Positions 1 to 10,780 of a stretch of DNA of 64,000 nt are shown here, piece by piece. Each line of letters starts with the position of its first letter. The stretch's first letter is position 1. The position numbers and the translations under genes were made by a program. The notes beneath the pieces were generated by a model. The model searched no databases and was not told where the DNA came from. It saw only the letters and a program-made list of their open reading frames with translations. Source of the stretch: Hymenopus coronatus (Eukaryota; Arthropoda; Insecta; Mantodea; Hymenopodidae); contig CM060900.1 of assembly GCA_030762935.1 (NCBI GenBank), forward strand, positions 392,387,632 to 392,451,631, read 5' to 3'.

Positions 1-430
1 ATTATTTAGTTTTGTTAATTATTGTACATTATGTAAACCTAGATTAAGTATAACGTTAAATTCATATTCCCCGTAAAAAACTGGATCAATTTGATATTTT
101 GCACTTTATTCCATCATCAAAATTGCCAAAGTTATAGCTCATCCGCGGTTTTCCGCGTTTTTTCGCGGGGGCGTGGTCCGTGGACTCATTAATATGCATC
201 GATGATTGATATCTGTCTGATATGCAAATAAATTGCTCTAATTATTATTCAAATTTTTATATATAAATTTTTTGATATGCAAATGAATTAATTATGTAAA
301 TTATTAAATTATGCAAATTAATTGCTCCAATTATTAATGCAAATTTGCCCCAGATCATTCATTGATGACCTATGAAATAATATTCTTTGGAAATTTGATA
401 GATGCCAAAAAAGTGTGTATTACATAAAAG
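1..430. repeat. AT-rich tandem region with four ATGCAAAT octamers
   Basis: The stretch from about 215 to 350 is a loose tandem repeat of an AT-rich unit. The octamer ATGCAAAT occurs exactly at 222-229, 277-284, 311-318 and 337-344, and three of the copies are preceded by A or T-A. This octamer is the classical POU-domain (Oct) binding site, but the repeat is AT-rich and tandem, so it may be only sequence decay of a satellite unit. Just upstream, at about 144-170, CCGCGGTTTTCCGCG and the following CGCGGG are an isolated G+C-rich patch able to form a small hairpin. There is no ORF. Confidence 0.5.
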
Positions 431-1249
431 AAAGAAAGAAAGAAAAAAAAAAGGCAATGTGAATAATGACATAGGCAAAACAACCAACTCACTGCAAACC
501 ACTATTCAAAATGTTTGGAATTTTGCAATTGGCCTGTGAATATATTCTAGCCATATTGATATTACTTTAATAAATAACCCAGAAAAGTTTATCAAAAATG
601 CAAGTATTCATAACAAAGAGACTAGACCCTGACAGGTCTTACACAGACCAACAAATAATTTGCAGACATTCCAAAAAGGGGTTTACTACATCAGTATAGT
701 TTTATTTAATTGACTTCCATCTCCTATAAAGGAATTGCATATGAACAAAAACAAGTTAAGGTCAGAATTGAAAAGATGCCTAATTACTCCACTTCTATAC
801 AGAGGAGGATTTCATACAATCAAATGTACTAGATTGCATACTGTGTAAATTAGCTTTTGGAAACAGACATGTAATTGTAAATTATGCAAAATTGACACAT
901 CTGAAAAAATTTAATATCAGAATTAATCTCTGTAAATAAATGTATTAATAGTTATCAAGAGTAATCAATAAATGTAATTTCTGACTTGATCTACTCCTAG
1001 AGTTGGATTTGTGTCTAACCTCAAAACAAGATCCACAGATAAGATGCTTTATTGTCACAAAAAGCTTACATATCAGTCGAGCAAAAGCTGTGTAAACAGG
1101 TGACTCATCAAGTTACAATGAGCTAATTTACAATATACATTAAACCTAGATTTGCTAAGCTCATAAAATAGGATACAATAAAATATTTTCAGACATTGTA
1201 TGGCAAAAGTACAATACCCTGGTACTATATATATTTCTGTTTGAATAAA
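431..1249. other. Noncoding AT-rich stretch
   Basis: No reading frame, splice pattern or repeat family was recognised. There is an A-rich purine run (AAAG repeats then A10) at about 427-451, which could be a retroposon tail. Confidence 0.4.
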
Positions 1250-2480
1250 CTGAATATAAGCTTAAATGTCACACATATGCTCTACTACAGAATAGTAGGC
1301 CTGGTCTAAAATTAGGTTCTTCAATTTGTTATTAAATATTCCTTGATCCTTTATAACTTGGATTTGAGCTGGTAATTTGTTTCCTGCATAAAGTGGAATT
1401 TTTCATATGAAGTTACTCTGCACATTGGTGGCTTTAAATTGCTTTTTGTTGTGGTTCCATGTCCATGTTAATGTAGCTTACTATATGATTCTTTTGGTCC
1501 CACAAATAACATAATGCGTAACTTTTTTTTTTGCATTTAAAAATAGTATCCCACTTACCCCAAAGTATGATTCCATTTGTCATTATAGAGTGGAAATAAC
1601 TGAAATGGACTATCTTTATAGTTTCTAGTTGGTAATTTGAGCTGTGCAATGCATATTAAAGTAGGCACTGATTAATTTATTTTTAATGTAGTGAATGTGA
1701 TTGACCCATTTTAGTTGTTTGTTTACATACACTCCTAATAATTTTGTAATATCCGTCTGGTTTATAGTTAAATTGTTTTCTTGTGGTTTGTCTAGAAGAG
1801 AACTGAGATGCATAATGCATGTTTTTTGAGGTGTTTAGTTTTAATCAATTGCTGCAAAACCACTTCTTTAAATGAGTTTAGGTTTCCGTGCATTTTGTAA
1901 CGAGTCTTCGTTGTTGATGCCTTTTAGTAAAATAGATGTATCATCTATATACATTACTGTTTTACAATTCATACAATTTAATTATAATTGAAAAAAGTTG
2001 GGAGAATAGAGAATGACCAAAATTTGTTTAGGTATTATGTTTCCTCCTTTATGCACTAGTTTCACTTCCGCATACTTCATTCTGTCTGGAAAGATACCCA
2101 GAGATAAGTATTGGTTAATTATTTTGCTAAGCGGCACACTAATTTCATGTTTTATTTCCTTGATAAGGAATGGGGGTAATTTGTCTCAGCCCTTTGAGGT
2201 TTTAACTTAGTTATTATCTTTACTAATAATTCTGGTGAGACATTAGTAAAACTGAGCAAGGGTGTTAACATCATGCAGCTGTTTCTTAACAGTGCAGATT
2301 TGGAATCTTGTATAGATGGTTCCTCATGGATATAGTTCCCTATAACAACAAAATAATTGGTTAATGCTTCTGCATGTTTATTATTTATTGTACCTGTCTT
2401 GTCACTATTGGTGTTTCTTAATGCATTAATGTCTAAAACTATTTTTTGTTGTTCTTGATTGTGATGTAATTAAGTCAAAG
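1250..2480 (-). pseudogene. Degraded non-LTR reverse transcriptase (CR1/jockey group)
   Basis: Minus-strand translation in shifting frames gives the back half of a LINE ORF2. In order there is a linker block around 2400-2230 resembling the region before the RT fingers, then a block near 2190-2030 of the type PLSKIINQYLSLGIFPD. Next comes the catalytic motif C as YIDDTS near 1965-1945 (usually FADDT), then LLGVYVNKQLKWVNHI near 1740-1690, and finally FHSIMTNGIILWG near 1605-1565. Those last two are the conserved C-terminal 'KFLGI..D..L.W..H' and 'YS.YG...WG' blocks. Stops and frameshifts are frequent, so it is dead. The endonuclease fragment at 4870-5270 on the same strand may belong to the same copy, now split by the piggyBac relic between them. 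Clade assignment is tentative. Confidence 0.75.
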
Positions 2481-2545
2481 TGTTTCTTTTAAGGGTAGGA
2501 ACATGTATCAATGTTTAAAATATAATTTTTACTGAGATTTATCTT

Positions 2546-2577
2546 GTGTATGATAAAACATATGCTGGGCATTAAGA
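2546..2577 (+). repeat. Left copy of a direct repeat flanking the piggyBac relic
   Basis: This sequence (TGATAAAACATATGCTGGGC then ATTAA) recurs at 4567-4598 with a few changes (TGATAAAACATACCGTAGGC then ATTAA). Both contain TTAA, the piggyBac target, but the shared block is about 28 bp, far longer than the 4-bp duplication a piggyBac insertion makes. It may be part of subterminal sequence or of an older duplicated target. Confidence 0.6.
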
Positions 2578-2599
2578 TTTACAATTCAATAGGACAATG

Positions 2600-2889
2600 T
2601 AATTTTTATGTACAAAGGAAACAATGTTCAATATTATTGTTTTCATAAAAAAGCGATACATTTACTATATTTTACACCTTTAATTCAGTCGCTAATGGTA
2701 TTGAGAAAAAATAAAAGGAATCTGGGTGAAGCCCAACATCATCAAATTTTTTTGTATTTTCCTCAATTTTTACTTATGATATTGAAAAAAAAAAAAAAAA
2801 AAAGAATCTTGCTGCAGACCAACATATGCTATACAATGAAATTTTGTGCAATTTCCACACTTCTTAAATCTCCTCTGAATGAGAATTTT
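2600..2889. other. Noncoding stretch with A-tract
   Basis: An A18-type homopolymer lies at about 2785-2803. The short open frame through it encodes a lysine run and low-complexity sequence and is not credible. This is probably the 3' noncoding part of the adjacent minus-strand piggyBac relic. Confidence 0.4.
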
Positions 2890-4080
2890 GTCTACTAAGT
2901 TTCCAAATTATCTCTGGGGATATAATTTGGGATACCTTTCCTGGATTTTGGCACAGGCCCTTGAGATTTATCCACTTCTAATCTAGGACTTTTAATGGTG
3001 CTTTCTCAATCCTATCTCTTCAGATAGTGACAATGCAATATAATTCATTCTTGCTTTGTGATTCCCAGAGTGGCAAAGAGTTGAAATACTCATCCACAAA
3101 GACAACAGAACCAGGAGGAAGAAACCCTACACAGAATTTTTCTGTAATTGAAGTTCCCAATTTTTCCCTTTTTTGTCACCAGCACCAACCAGTGTATGGA
3201 CTGAACTTCACAACATAGCCGTTCAGATTTTGCAAGGCACCATAACTTGTACCCATAATAAATCGGTTTTCCTTTATGAATTGTTTCATCCTGTTGTGTC
3301 CATAGTAGGGCTCCATGGCTTCATCTAAAGAGAATAAATGTCCTAGTGGCTGAACAATTTGCTGAAATATGGTGCTGAGGCATTTCGAAAGGGCATAAAT
3401 TTGGTATGTTCTATTACTTGGATCCTTAGTTTTGTTTTCATTGAAACGTAGGAAGCAATGGTTTTGTTCAAACCCATTTCTAATAAGTGAATTGCTTACA
3501 AGATAACTGTAAATATTTGCCCTTGTATTGCTATACCTTCGTCTGTAAGGGGCTAGATTTTATCCGGAAAGAACCAGAATTCCAAAATATTTGTATAACT
3601 CCTCAAACGAAGATTGTAATTCTAAGTATTTCACTGTCACTTTACAGGTGTACTCCATAATTTCTTCACTGAGAACTTGCTTGAATATATCTACAAGCAC
3701 CTTATGAGACTGCTTCATTTCAGGAACAATAAAAGTATCTGATATACATGTGAAATCTATTTGACTGCCAACATTCATGGTATTCAGTTGCTTTGATATC
3801 CACTTTTGTTGTATTGTTTTAGATTTCTTTGATTGTTCTGGTGTGTTATCTCCATTGTTACCTTCTGTCACAGGCTGCACAACATCGTTTCTGTTTCCTT
3901 CTGAAATGGCTCGACTTTCTTCCATTGGTGAAAAAAAACTCCTTTACCAATGTCACTGAATCCTACACATCTTTCATTGTCACAAGGAGCATCATCATCA
4001 CAATTAGAACCATTTACATCATGTGGTGGAAGGACCAAATCTAGCTCATCTATGTATTCTATTTCACTGCAGATTGTCAA
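2890..4080 (-). pseudogene. piggyBac-family transposase relic (DDE_Tnp_1_7)
   Basis: Read on the minus strand, the product starts with an acidic N-terminal region (4080-3870). It continues with the open segment 3925-3560 ending KYFGILVLSG, the conserved start of the piggyBac catalytic domain. A stop follows directly, but the frame can be followed: FSLDEAMEPYYGHNRMKQFI at about 3345-3285 is the conserved second-aspartate block, then GYVVKFSPYTGW near 3225-3190, then FLPPGSVVFVDEYF near 3130-3085. The last corresponds to the 'YFDNYFTS' block with aspartate retained. After it comes a block ending DRIEKAPLK near 3020-2990. The C-terminal zinc-binding region is missing. Several stops and at least one frameshift make it nonfunctional. 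It differs clearly in sequence from the piggyBac at 8540-10558, so it is a separate family. Confidence 0.85.
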
Positions 4081-4869
4081 GTATTTTTAGAATCTCTTCT
4101 GCATCATGGAGATTGTTTAGATTATAATAGCACTTATTTGACCTGCCAATAAAATATACTAATAAGAATCTAGCAAAATGACCTCTCCAAGCAAATGCAT
4201 ATGCCATTTTATTCTAAAAATAGAGAAAAGAATGTTATCTGTAGTAGTGCTAGCTTCCCATTGTCAAGACAGCATAGTGCTCCATTGTTACTCTGAGTAA
4301 ATACTAAAACTATAAGGCAAACATTTAGATCAATATAAGCAGTTTCAGTATAGGACAAAATTCCCGCCTGTCATAAACTATGTCACCAGTTCAGAACAAC
4401 AGTAAGAGAAATGACTTACTGTGCTGAAATGGTATTTTTGTGTCACTGAAAATAACCACTGTTATGGAGCAGCATCCACTGACTGCACACTGCATCCACT
4501 GATATTGTAAATAGCCTATAATATTCCACTTAGTGGTAAAAGCATAAAATAAAAACAAATGCGTAACGTATGATAAAACATACCGTAGGCATTAATGGGT
4601 TCCCAGCTCTCCTTTTATTACTCTCTATGCTGCCTAGTTTTTGTTATCTGCACTTCTGATAAACTTATCTATGGCTGGTTGTTTTGTTTTCTTAATTACT
4701 CATTTATATTTTTACAATGTATATTATAACACAGAATAAAATCAGAATTAGTTATTGATTTATACAGTTATTGAAAAAAGTTCATTTTAGATATTTAGAA
4801 ATTTGCTTGATGTTATAATTGGCATCAACAATATCTGACTGAAAGACCCTGTTGTGGTGCATAATTTAT
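4081..4869. other. Noncoding flank of the piggyBac relic
   Basis: No coding signal. It contains the right copy of the flanking direct repeat (4567-4598) and AT-rich sequence. Confidence 0.4.
4567..4598 (+). repeat. Right copy of the direct repeat flanking the piggyBac relic
   Basis: Partner of the copy at 2546-2577; about 24 of 28 aligned positions agree and a TTAA is at the right edge. No convincing terminal inverted repeat was found next to either copy. Confidence 0.55.
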
Positions 4870-5270
4870 CTTAAATTTTTAAATATTTTCAGAGCTGTAA
4901 ATTCACTTTGATGTTATCTTTTTTACTTTGTTTTCCACTTTAAGTTTTAATGGCAGCTTTGAGAGTACTGCTTTGTGATCAGGAAGACTAGCTTCCAGCA
5001 CCAGACATTCACCCTGTTCATACATTTTATTTGTTATTATATAATTTATGCAAGTTGTAGAGGATGCTGTGACCCTAGTTGGATACCTATGTTTGAATTC
5101 AAAGGCATAACTATGCACAATACCTACTTACATACAAGCTCTTGGTATAGTTCCCTTGATATTCATGCATGTACATTTTGTACATTTTCCTCAGGAATTA
5201 AAATTTGTTTTGGATAGATCAATATTGCAATCCATGGCAGCTACCATGTTCTTCTTTTTGTTATTTTGTA
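4870..5270 (-). pseudogene. LINE endonuclease (APE type) C-terminal fragment
   Basis: The minus-strand frame 5118-4903 contains RYPTRVTASSTTCINYIITN followed by PDHKAVLSK. These are the 'PTRVT..S.T.ID.I.TN' and 'SDH.AV' blocks that end the apurinic/apyrimidinic-type endonuclease of non-LTR retrotransposons; the catalytic aspartate-histidine pair is retained. Upstream, near 5250-5225, MDCNIDLS corresponds to the GDFNIDL block with the G-D-F part mutated. Only this domain end is present. It lies upstream, on the same strand, of the RT relic at 1250-2480 and may be its detached 5' part. Confidence 0.75.
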
Positions 5271-5334
5271 ATTTGTTAAGTAAATATTCTAGTAACGAAT
5301 GTTTTTAGCATGTAATAGGCAGGGTACCTTATAT

Positions 5335-5830
5335 ACAGAATGTCCCAGAATTTGATTGCACAAATTGGTAGGACTGTAGAGGGGTCCAAAATAAACAGTT
5401 TGAGATAGGGAACCTATGGTCTATGGGTTCTAAATTCTTTGCTACAACACAGAATGTATTAAGGGTTAGCACACCACTGATGAAACCACAGTGGACTGGG
5501 ATGTGAGCACTTGGATTTTGGAGAGCATAGATTTAGTGGTATTATTTAGTGCTATGGTTAGCATGTGGGAATTGGGTTAAGATTTTGAGGGAGTTGAGGG
5601 TTCAAGCCTCCATACATACACTTATATTTAATTTGTCTCCTTTTTTGCATCTTATAATGAGCAGTTCTTACCTTGTTGCAACATTTAATGTGATTTTATC
5701 CATGAAAAATAAAATAAATGTAATATATAATTGGCATGTAAGAGCAATGTTGCTCATAGATGCAATGGAGAACATTTTAATAACAATTGCATTTAATACC
5801 TGAAGGGGTAACTTCTCCATATCCCTCAAA
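5335..5830 (+). repeat. Interspersed repeat, first of two copies, with tRNA-like block
   Basis: The start (TGTCCCAGAATT, then TGTAGAGG) matches 41755-41840 over about 90 bp, so this is a dispersed family. The middle, 5548-5620, has a tRNA-like pair: a GCTATGGTTAGCATG A-box-like segment and GGGTTCAAGCCTCC, which fits the B-box consensus. The second copy also has a tRNA-like segment (near 42135) about 380 bp after the same start. A composite SINE is the likely identity. Confidence 0.5.
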
Positions 5831-6539
5831 GGAGTTTCTAAAATAGTGTATGTACATTACAATTGTAAACACAGTTTACAGTTAATGAAACAATATTATT
5901 GTGTAAAACGAACTTCTAATGAAATAAAAATGAATAATTATCTCTGTAGTGAAAAAGTACCTACATAAAACAAATTAAGAACTATGTACTAGTCAGGAAA
6001 GTGACAAAGGCAAATAGAAAGAGACTTCGAGAAATAATACAGTATCCAAAGCACCAAATACAACAGGTCAATAGAGAAATATTTTGATGTGATGATCTGC
6101 AACATCTTTGCAGTGATTACACCTACTAAGAAATGAACCTTGCACCCTGTCAAAAATTCCAGGATTGTTGTGAACCTTACCACAAGAAGTTTGTGTCAGT
6201 AATTGTTCATCTCAATGGAAATCTGGTAAGCGAGGCTCTTAGGCATGCACAATGGTACCACGTGGCAGCAAAAAAAAACACAAGCCTTGAAGTTTGCAAC
6301 TTAGATTATCTTAGGATGTTAGTCTGTGTGCTCTCCATTTCGTACCTCATTGAAGCAGTTTATTTTCTTGCAGCACGTAATTTATTTACTTTTACAATGT
6401 GAACACGATGTTTAACAATTTATGGTTCTCACAATAGTCGCATGTAGACATTAGGCAAGTTTTCAGAAGAACAGCCTTGCAGGACCACAATAGTGGTTAA
6501 AATGACATAACGCCTACATACGGATAAAGTCAAAGTACC
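5831..6539. other. Noncoding stretch
   Basis: Short opposing frames at 5989-6183 and 6133-6402 overlap and show no recognisable domain. No splice or repeat pattern was found. Confidence 0.35.
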
Positions 6540-6860
6540 ACTATTCAAATCCTGGCAACAGCTCAGATTTTTTTTATTTCACTATTAAAACCATCACGAT
6601 TGTGACAAAAAAGTGCCTTAAATTTTGAAAATGATCGCTCCACGTCACAAGATGTAAGTCTAGCGTAATTATAGCATGGAATGTTACTCACATCAATAAC
6701 TTCAGGATTTTACCATCAGAACTGAAAATATCCTTAAATTCTGCAGCATATTGTCCCACTCTTTTCACTCTGCACATATTTAATCCACTGTGAAGTCAAA
6801 ACTGTCGATATGTAACTTCCCAATACAACTAGAAGGTTGTCTAAAGTTTGTGGATTCACT
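6540..6860 (-). pseudogene. hAT transposase dimerisation-domain relic
   Basis: Minus-strand reading from about 6700 to 6560 gives VIDVSNIPCYNYARL followed by TSCDVERSFSKFKALF. This is the signature of the hAT C-terminal dimerisation domain ('p.T.C.VERSFS..K'). Further upstream (about 6840-6740), weaker similarity to the preceding linker can be followed through stops. No other transposase part or terminal repeat was found. It is distinct in sequence from the hAT at 30.2-31.5 kb and from the repeated hAT copies at 10.8, 47 and 62.4 kb. Confidence 0.75.
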
Positions 6861-8200
6861 TATGACAAGAGAGTGACTAATTCACTATACAGTTTAACAA
6901 GCATCAGTGTTTATACTAGCCGAGCTGTGAAATTATAATAGGTGTTTATTTATTTCAAGCAAGTGGAGGAACTGCCATTCTTATCTTGTGAGCTCATGTA
7001 AATAAAGAAAGCAGGATGTTTATATTTTCTTCAAACTGAAGGGATACTATAACTGGCATATCAGTTCTTCCAATAATTAACAACAAAATACGTCATCTGG
7101 CATGTGTAATTGAACATTACAGAAGTGGATAGTGATTTGTTAAAAATAATTCTGCTGCTGCTTTTGTGATTTTACGAAATTATGTGAAAATTATTTTTAA
7201 AAAGTTTCCTTTATGCGATTTTTGTGTAATTTATGTGAATATACGAAAAATATTTATTTACATAAAAAATCATAAATATGCATTTTTATGTGCAATAGAA
7301 GTTAAAATGTTTGGTCTAGTGTACATATCCAGGACATTACTCAGTTTCAAGTTCATATTAGAATGCAAACAAAATATGTATTTACCTAAAAATCCGAGCC
7401 CTAGTGACTAGCATTGTGAAAATGAGTGCTGAGAGTTACGAAACCTGCCATTAAGAGGAAACTGATAGAATGTATTGAATGTATTTCACGTGTTAATGAA
7501 ACATAATCCGAATGTGGAGAATATTTTGGTGAAATTAACTGCAGAATAATATGCTGATTTATCAGTTGCTAGCGCTCAAAGAAACAGCAGTGTTAAAACT
7601 CGCCTTAGGGGGAAAATCCAAAAACTGTTATGAAAGAGTCAATGGTTTGTAAAGTATACAATTGCTTATAAAGAAAATGCATAAGCCGTTAATACCATGA
7701 TCATGATTTACTTGACTTTAAGGGTAATTTCCAAAATTTTCTGAGAGAAGAGGAAGCTTCGTTTGTGAAAAGAAACATTGTAAAGGTTGTAATTTACATA
7801 CATAAGCTATTTAAGTTGTGTAGGGTAGTATTGAGGACTGGAATCTTTTAAACTGAAGTGCATAAGCTGTAAAGACAAGCTATGCATCAATTTACAGCAG
7901 GATCACCTCTTTGATAATGTTGTTGACATATGGTAAACAGTGAAAGTGATGGTTCATGTTCAAATTTCTTGAAATATATAGTGTTCAGTTCCTGACTTAA
8001 ACCAAAGCGTAATCAAAGTATGTTCTCAAGCAAAGAATCAAAGATGGACTTCATCCACAAACAGAATGGTTAGTGGCTCACATACAATTGGCATTTCATT
8101 TCCACTGATAGCTTTTAGTATCCGCTAATTTAGTCTGTCGTCATCCATGGTTTAGGAGTAACATACTAGCTTTGGTTCTCAAGGTAGCTGATTTTTTTTT
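6861..8200. other. Noncoding stretch
   Basis: No domain recognised. The frame 7166-7411 is low-complexity and Ile/Lys/Phe-rich, as expected by chance in AT-rich DNA. Confidence 0.35.
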
Positions 8201-8412
8201 CAGACGTAAAAATCCCTTCCTTCACAAGGGAAGTAAAGATGTTGATGCCATGTCATAGATTTATGGCACATAAAAAAAAAAACAACCTCAAACCTGATAA
8301 GGAGGCCTTGGAGCAATATTAAGCGGTCTTTCATGCCCAAAATAGAATGGGACGCTTAGAACCATAGCAATTAAGGAGCGTCCATAAATAACACTCAATT
8401 TAATTTTAATCA
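8201..8412 (+). mobile_element. 5'-truncated SINE, same family as 51188-51488
   Basis: The sequence from GTAAAAATCC to AGCGTCCATAAATAACAC aligns with the 3' two-thirds of the SINE at 51188-51488 in the same orientation. Shared landmarks include AAGGGAAGTAAAG, TAGATTTAYGGCAC, AACCTCAAACCTGATAA and AGAATGGGACGC. The tRNA-related head is absent and an A11 tract has expanded at about 8272-8282. Truncation at the 5' end is usual for retroposed copies. Confidence 0.8.
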
Positions 8413-9904
8413 ATCTTAAAATTGTGCCCCACCAGATAATTTGGTCATGAGCCGCCATTGTGTGTATATTAATACTCATTTTTCCTTTTTGTACAATTAT
8501 AAATATTTTTTTTAGGAAACCAAATTCAAGGTTCATTTCTCAGAAATTCTCCATGTAAGACATGAGCATGTATCGGTTCAACAACTAACTGAACATGATT
8601 TGCAGCACTCTGATACTCCATCCAACTCCATTGCTTCTCAAGGAATAAGAAAAAATGGAGTACCTTCAAGTAAATCTACAGTTTCAGGTAATGCAACTGC
8701 CTCAATGCAACCAGTGATAAAAGGGGGAAGAAAAAGATGCCATGAAGTTGATAAAACTTCTTGCAAGTACAAAGGTTCTTGGTAGAGATAAGAGTACTGA
8801 GTAGCAGATCACTGAACCAGGCCAACATGGTGGTAGAGTGGGGCAATAAAATGTTTTGAAGGAAAAGAAATGTACAGAGGTTGAAGCTCGATAAAAGAAA
8901 AATGACAAAAATGGGACTGCTTCCTTGGAAGAGTTAGAGATTTCATCAGCGTAATTTACTTCCAGGATGCGCCGGATTGCAGAAGCCTTGAATTAGCCGA
9001 ACTCTGGCCAAAAAAGTGATACTATGGCAAAGGACAGATTTGTTGAGCTCATGAGATTTATATGTTTTGATGTCAGATCATCTCTTCTGAAAGGCTAAAG
9101 ACCAATAGGTTTGCATTAGCTTCATCAATATGGAACAGATTTATCGAAAACTGTAAGACTTGCTATATATCACCTGTATTCCTTAATGTAGATGAGCAGC
9201 TTAATTTAACTAAATGTTGCTGTCCATTTATTCAATACATGGCTAATATGCCTGATAAATTTGGTATAAAGTATTAGTTGCTCAGAGATGTGGACTCCAA
9301 GTACCTCTGAAATGCTATCCCATATTTGGGGAAGGATCATTAGGGACTTCAGAACTAATCTGTTCCAGAGCATGTCATGATGTCTCTACTAGACCCTTAA
9401 CTGAAAAAAGGCTGAAAAGTTATCACCAGCAACTATCTTACATTATTGTCACTAGCTAAAAGCCTACAGAAGTTGTGCATTAGTACTGTAGGAACTGTGA
9501 ACAGGTCCAGACTAGAAGTTCCTGATCGCATAAGAAATTCCAGTGCTCAACTTTATGATACCATTCTCAATGAAAACAAATGATAATATTTTGCTAACCC
9601 GCTCCCAAGGAAAACCACAAAAGCATGTTATAATAATGAACACACTGCACAATTCGTGTACAATATCTGACAGTTCTAAGAAACTTCCTGAAACAGTCAA
9701 ATTCTACAATAAGACAGAATTTAGTGTGGATGTAATAGATCAGATGATGCAACTATATTCTGTATGTGTTAGTACCTGCAGATGTTTTTATAACATTTTG
9801 ACCTAGCTGGCAATGCTTGAGTAGTATTTCGAGAGGTAACAGGCTAGAAAATTTCATGCTGCAGATTCATTCTTCAACTTGCCAATGAACTAAGACACCT
9901 TTAT

Positions 9905-10105
9905 TTGCAGTCTAGACAAAGGCACATACTGACTTTTCCTACCGAAGAGTATCCTAGTCCTAATCGCAGACGTCAGTGTCAAGTATGCCACAACTGTAGA
10001 CAGAATAAAGCAGCCAATTACCATCACATTTGTAAGAAGCTGGTGTGTGGAAAATGTGCAGCAACATTGAGAAAAGTTCTTACGTTTGTCAAATGCAGAA
10101 CATGA
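9905..10105 (+). pseudogene. piggyBac C-terminal cysteine-rich domain
   Basis: This 66-codon open stretch is the best-preserved exon-like part of the element at 8540-10558. It carries cysteines in the order C-x2-C-x2-C, H-H-x2-C, C-x2-C and a terminal C, the cross-brace zinc-finger pattern at the end of piggyBac transposases that binds the subterminal repeats. The Met at 9905 is not a credible gene start; the real frame enters from upstream, where shifts interrupt it near 9800-9905. Confidence 0.8.
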
Positions 10106-10205
10106 GTGAATGTTACGTTACAAATTGAAAAAAGATCTTTTGTTTGGATACATTTATGTCCTCTTATCATATAATTGAGGTTATAATTGTTGTATACAGT
10201 GGTAT

Positions 10206-10251
10206 ATTATTCATTCGTACATTTTGAGTTCAAAATGTACGAATGAATAAT
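10206..10251. repeat. Perfect 22-bp inverted repeat (hairpin) with 2-bp loop
   Basis: The left arm 10206-10227 begins ATTATTCATTCGTACATT and is exactly complementary to 10230-10251; only GT separates the arms. It lies 100 bp after the piggyBac stop codon and about 300 bp before the element's TTAA end. As RNA it would form a near-blunt hairpin. Confidence 0.95.
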
Positions 10252-10780
10252 TTGTTTTGTTTCGTAATCAGCTTACCCTCACCATAATTGTAGGACTGAC
10301 ACCCCGCTAGGACTTGCAAGCCAGTGCCTAGGGGTCAGAAGCCTGTACAAATAATTATAATATTCTTAAAAAGTACATATCATTAATTTTTTTATAATAA
10401 TACACATTTTAAATGGTTTTTATTGATATATACTTTTAGGTTATATTTTGTACTATCTTAATACCTGTTTGCAGTATAATGCAAAGAAAAAGTGAGCAGT
10501 CAAAATGACTGCTACCGTAGTTAACAATAACTAGCAACTACCACGGTTCTAGTGTTAAATAGTATGGGACTTCATTTATAACCTTGTTTCAGCCCTCTCT
10601 TCTTTCCACAGCACTAGTCACTTCTCCAAAGTCACAACTGAAACAAAATCTGCTGTGATAGTTGAAATCCAGTAGAATGCTGACTATGTTAGTACTGAAA
10701 CACTTCTCCTTTAATTTGTGCTATTGCACTTCTCTATCCGCCCTATCATTAGCTTTTTCTAAGTGAATAAATATAGCACA

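Larger units (their letters stand above)
8540..10558 (+). mobile_element. piggyBac element with broken transposase and 3' TTAA end
   Basis: The catalytic domain can be followed on the plus strand through stops and shifts. Near 9040-9140 there is an FVELMRFICFD-like block, and near 9180-9280 VDEQLN then FIQYMANMPDKFGIKY, the core block around the first catalytic aspartates. Near 9370-9400 is an EHVMMSLLDP block. The open segment 9543-9806 contains SQGKPQKHVIIMNTLHN and ends YNKTEFSVDVIDQMMQLYS, the 'K.GVD..DQM' motif. The frame at 9905-10105 is the C-terminal zinc-binding tail, with CQVCHNCRQNK, HHICKKLVCGKC and a final C. The 3' end reads CTACCACGGTTCTAGTG then TTAA at 10555-10558, as expected for a piggyBac terminus. 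No matching 5' terminus was found. A perfect hairpin sits between the stop and this end. Confidence 0.85.
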
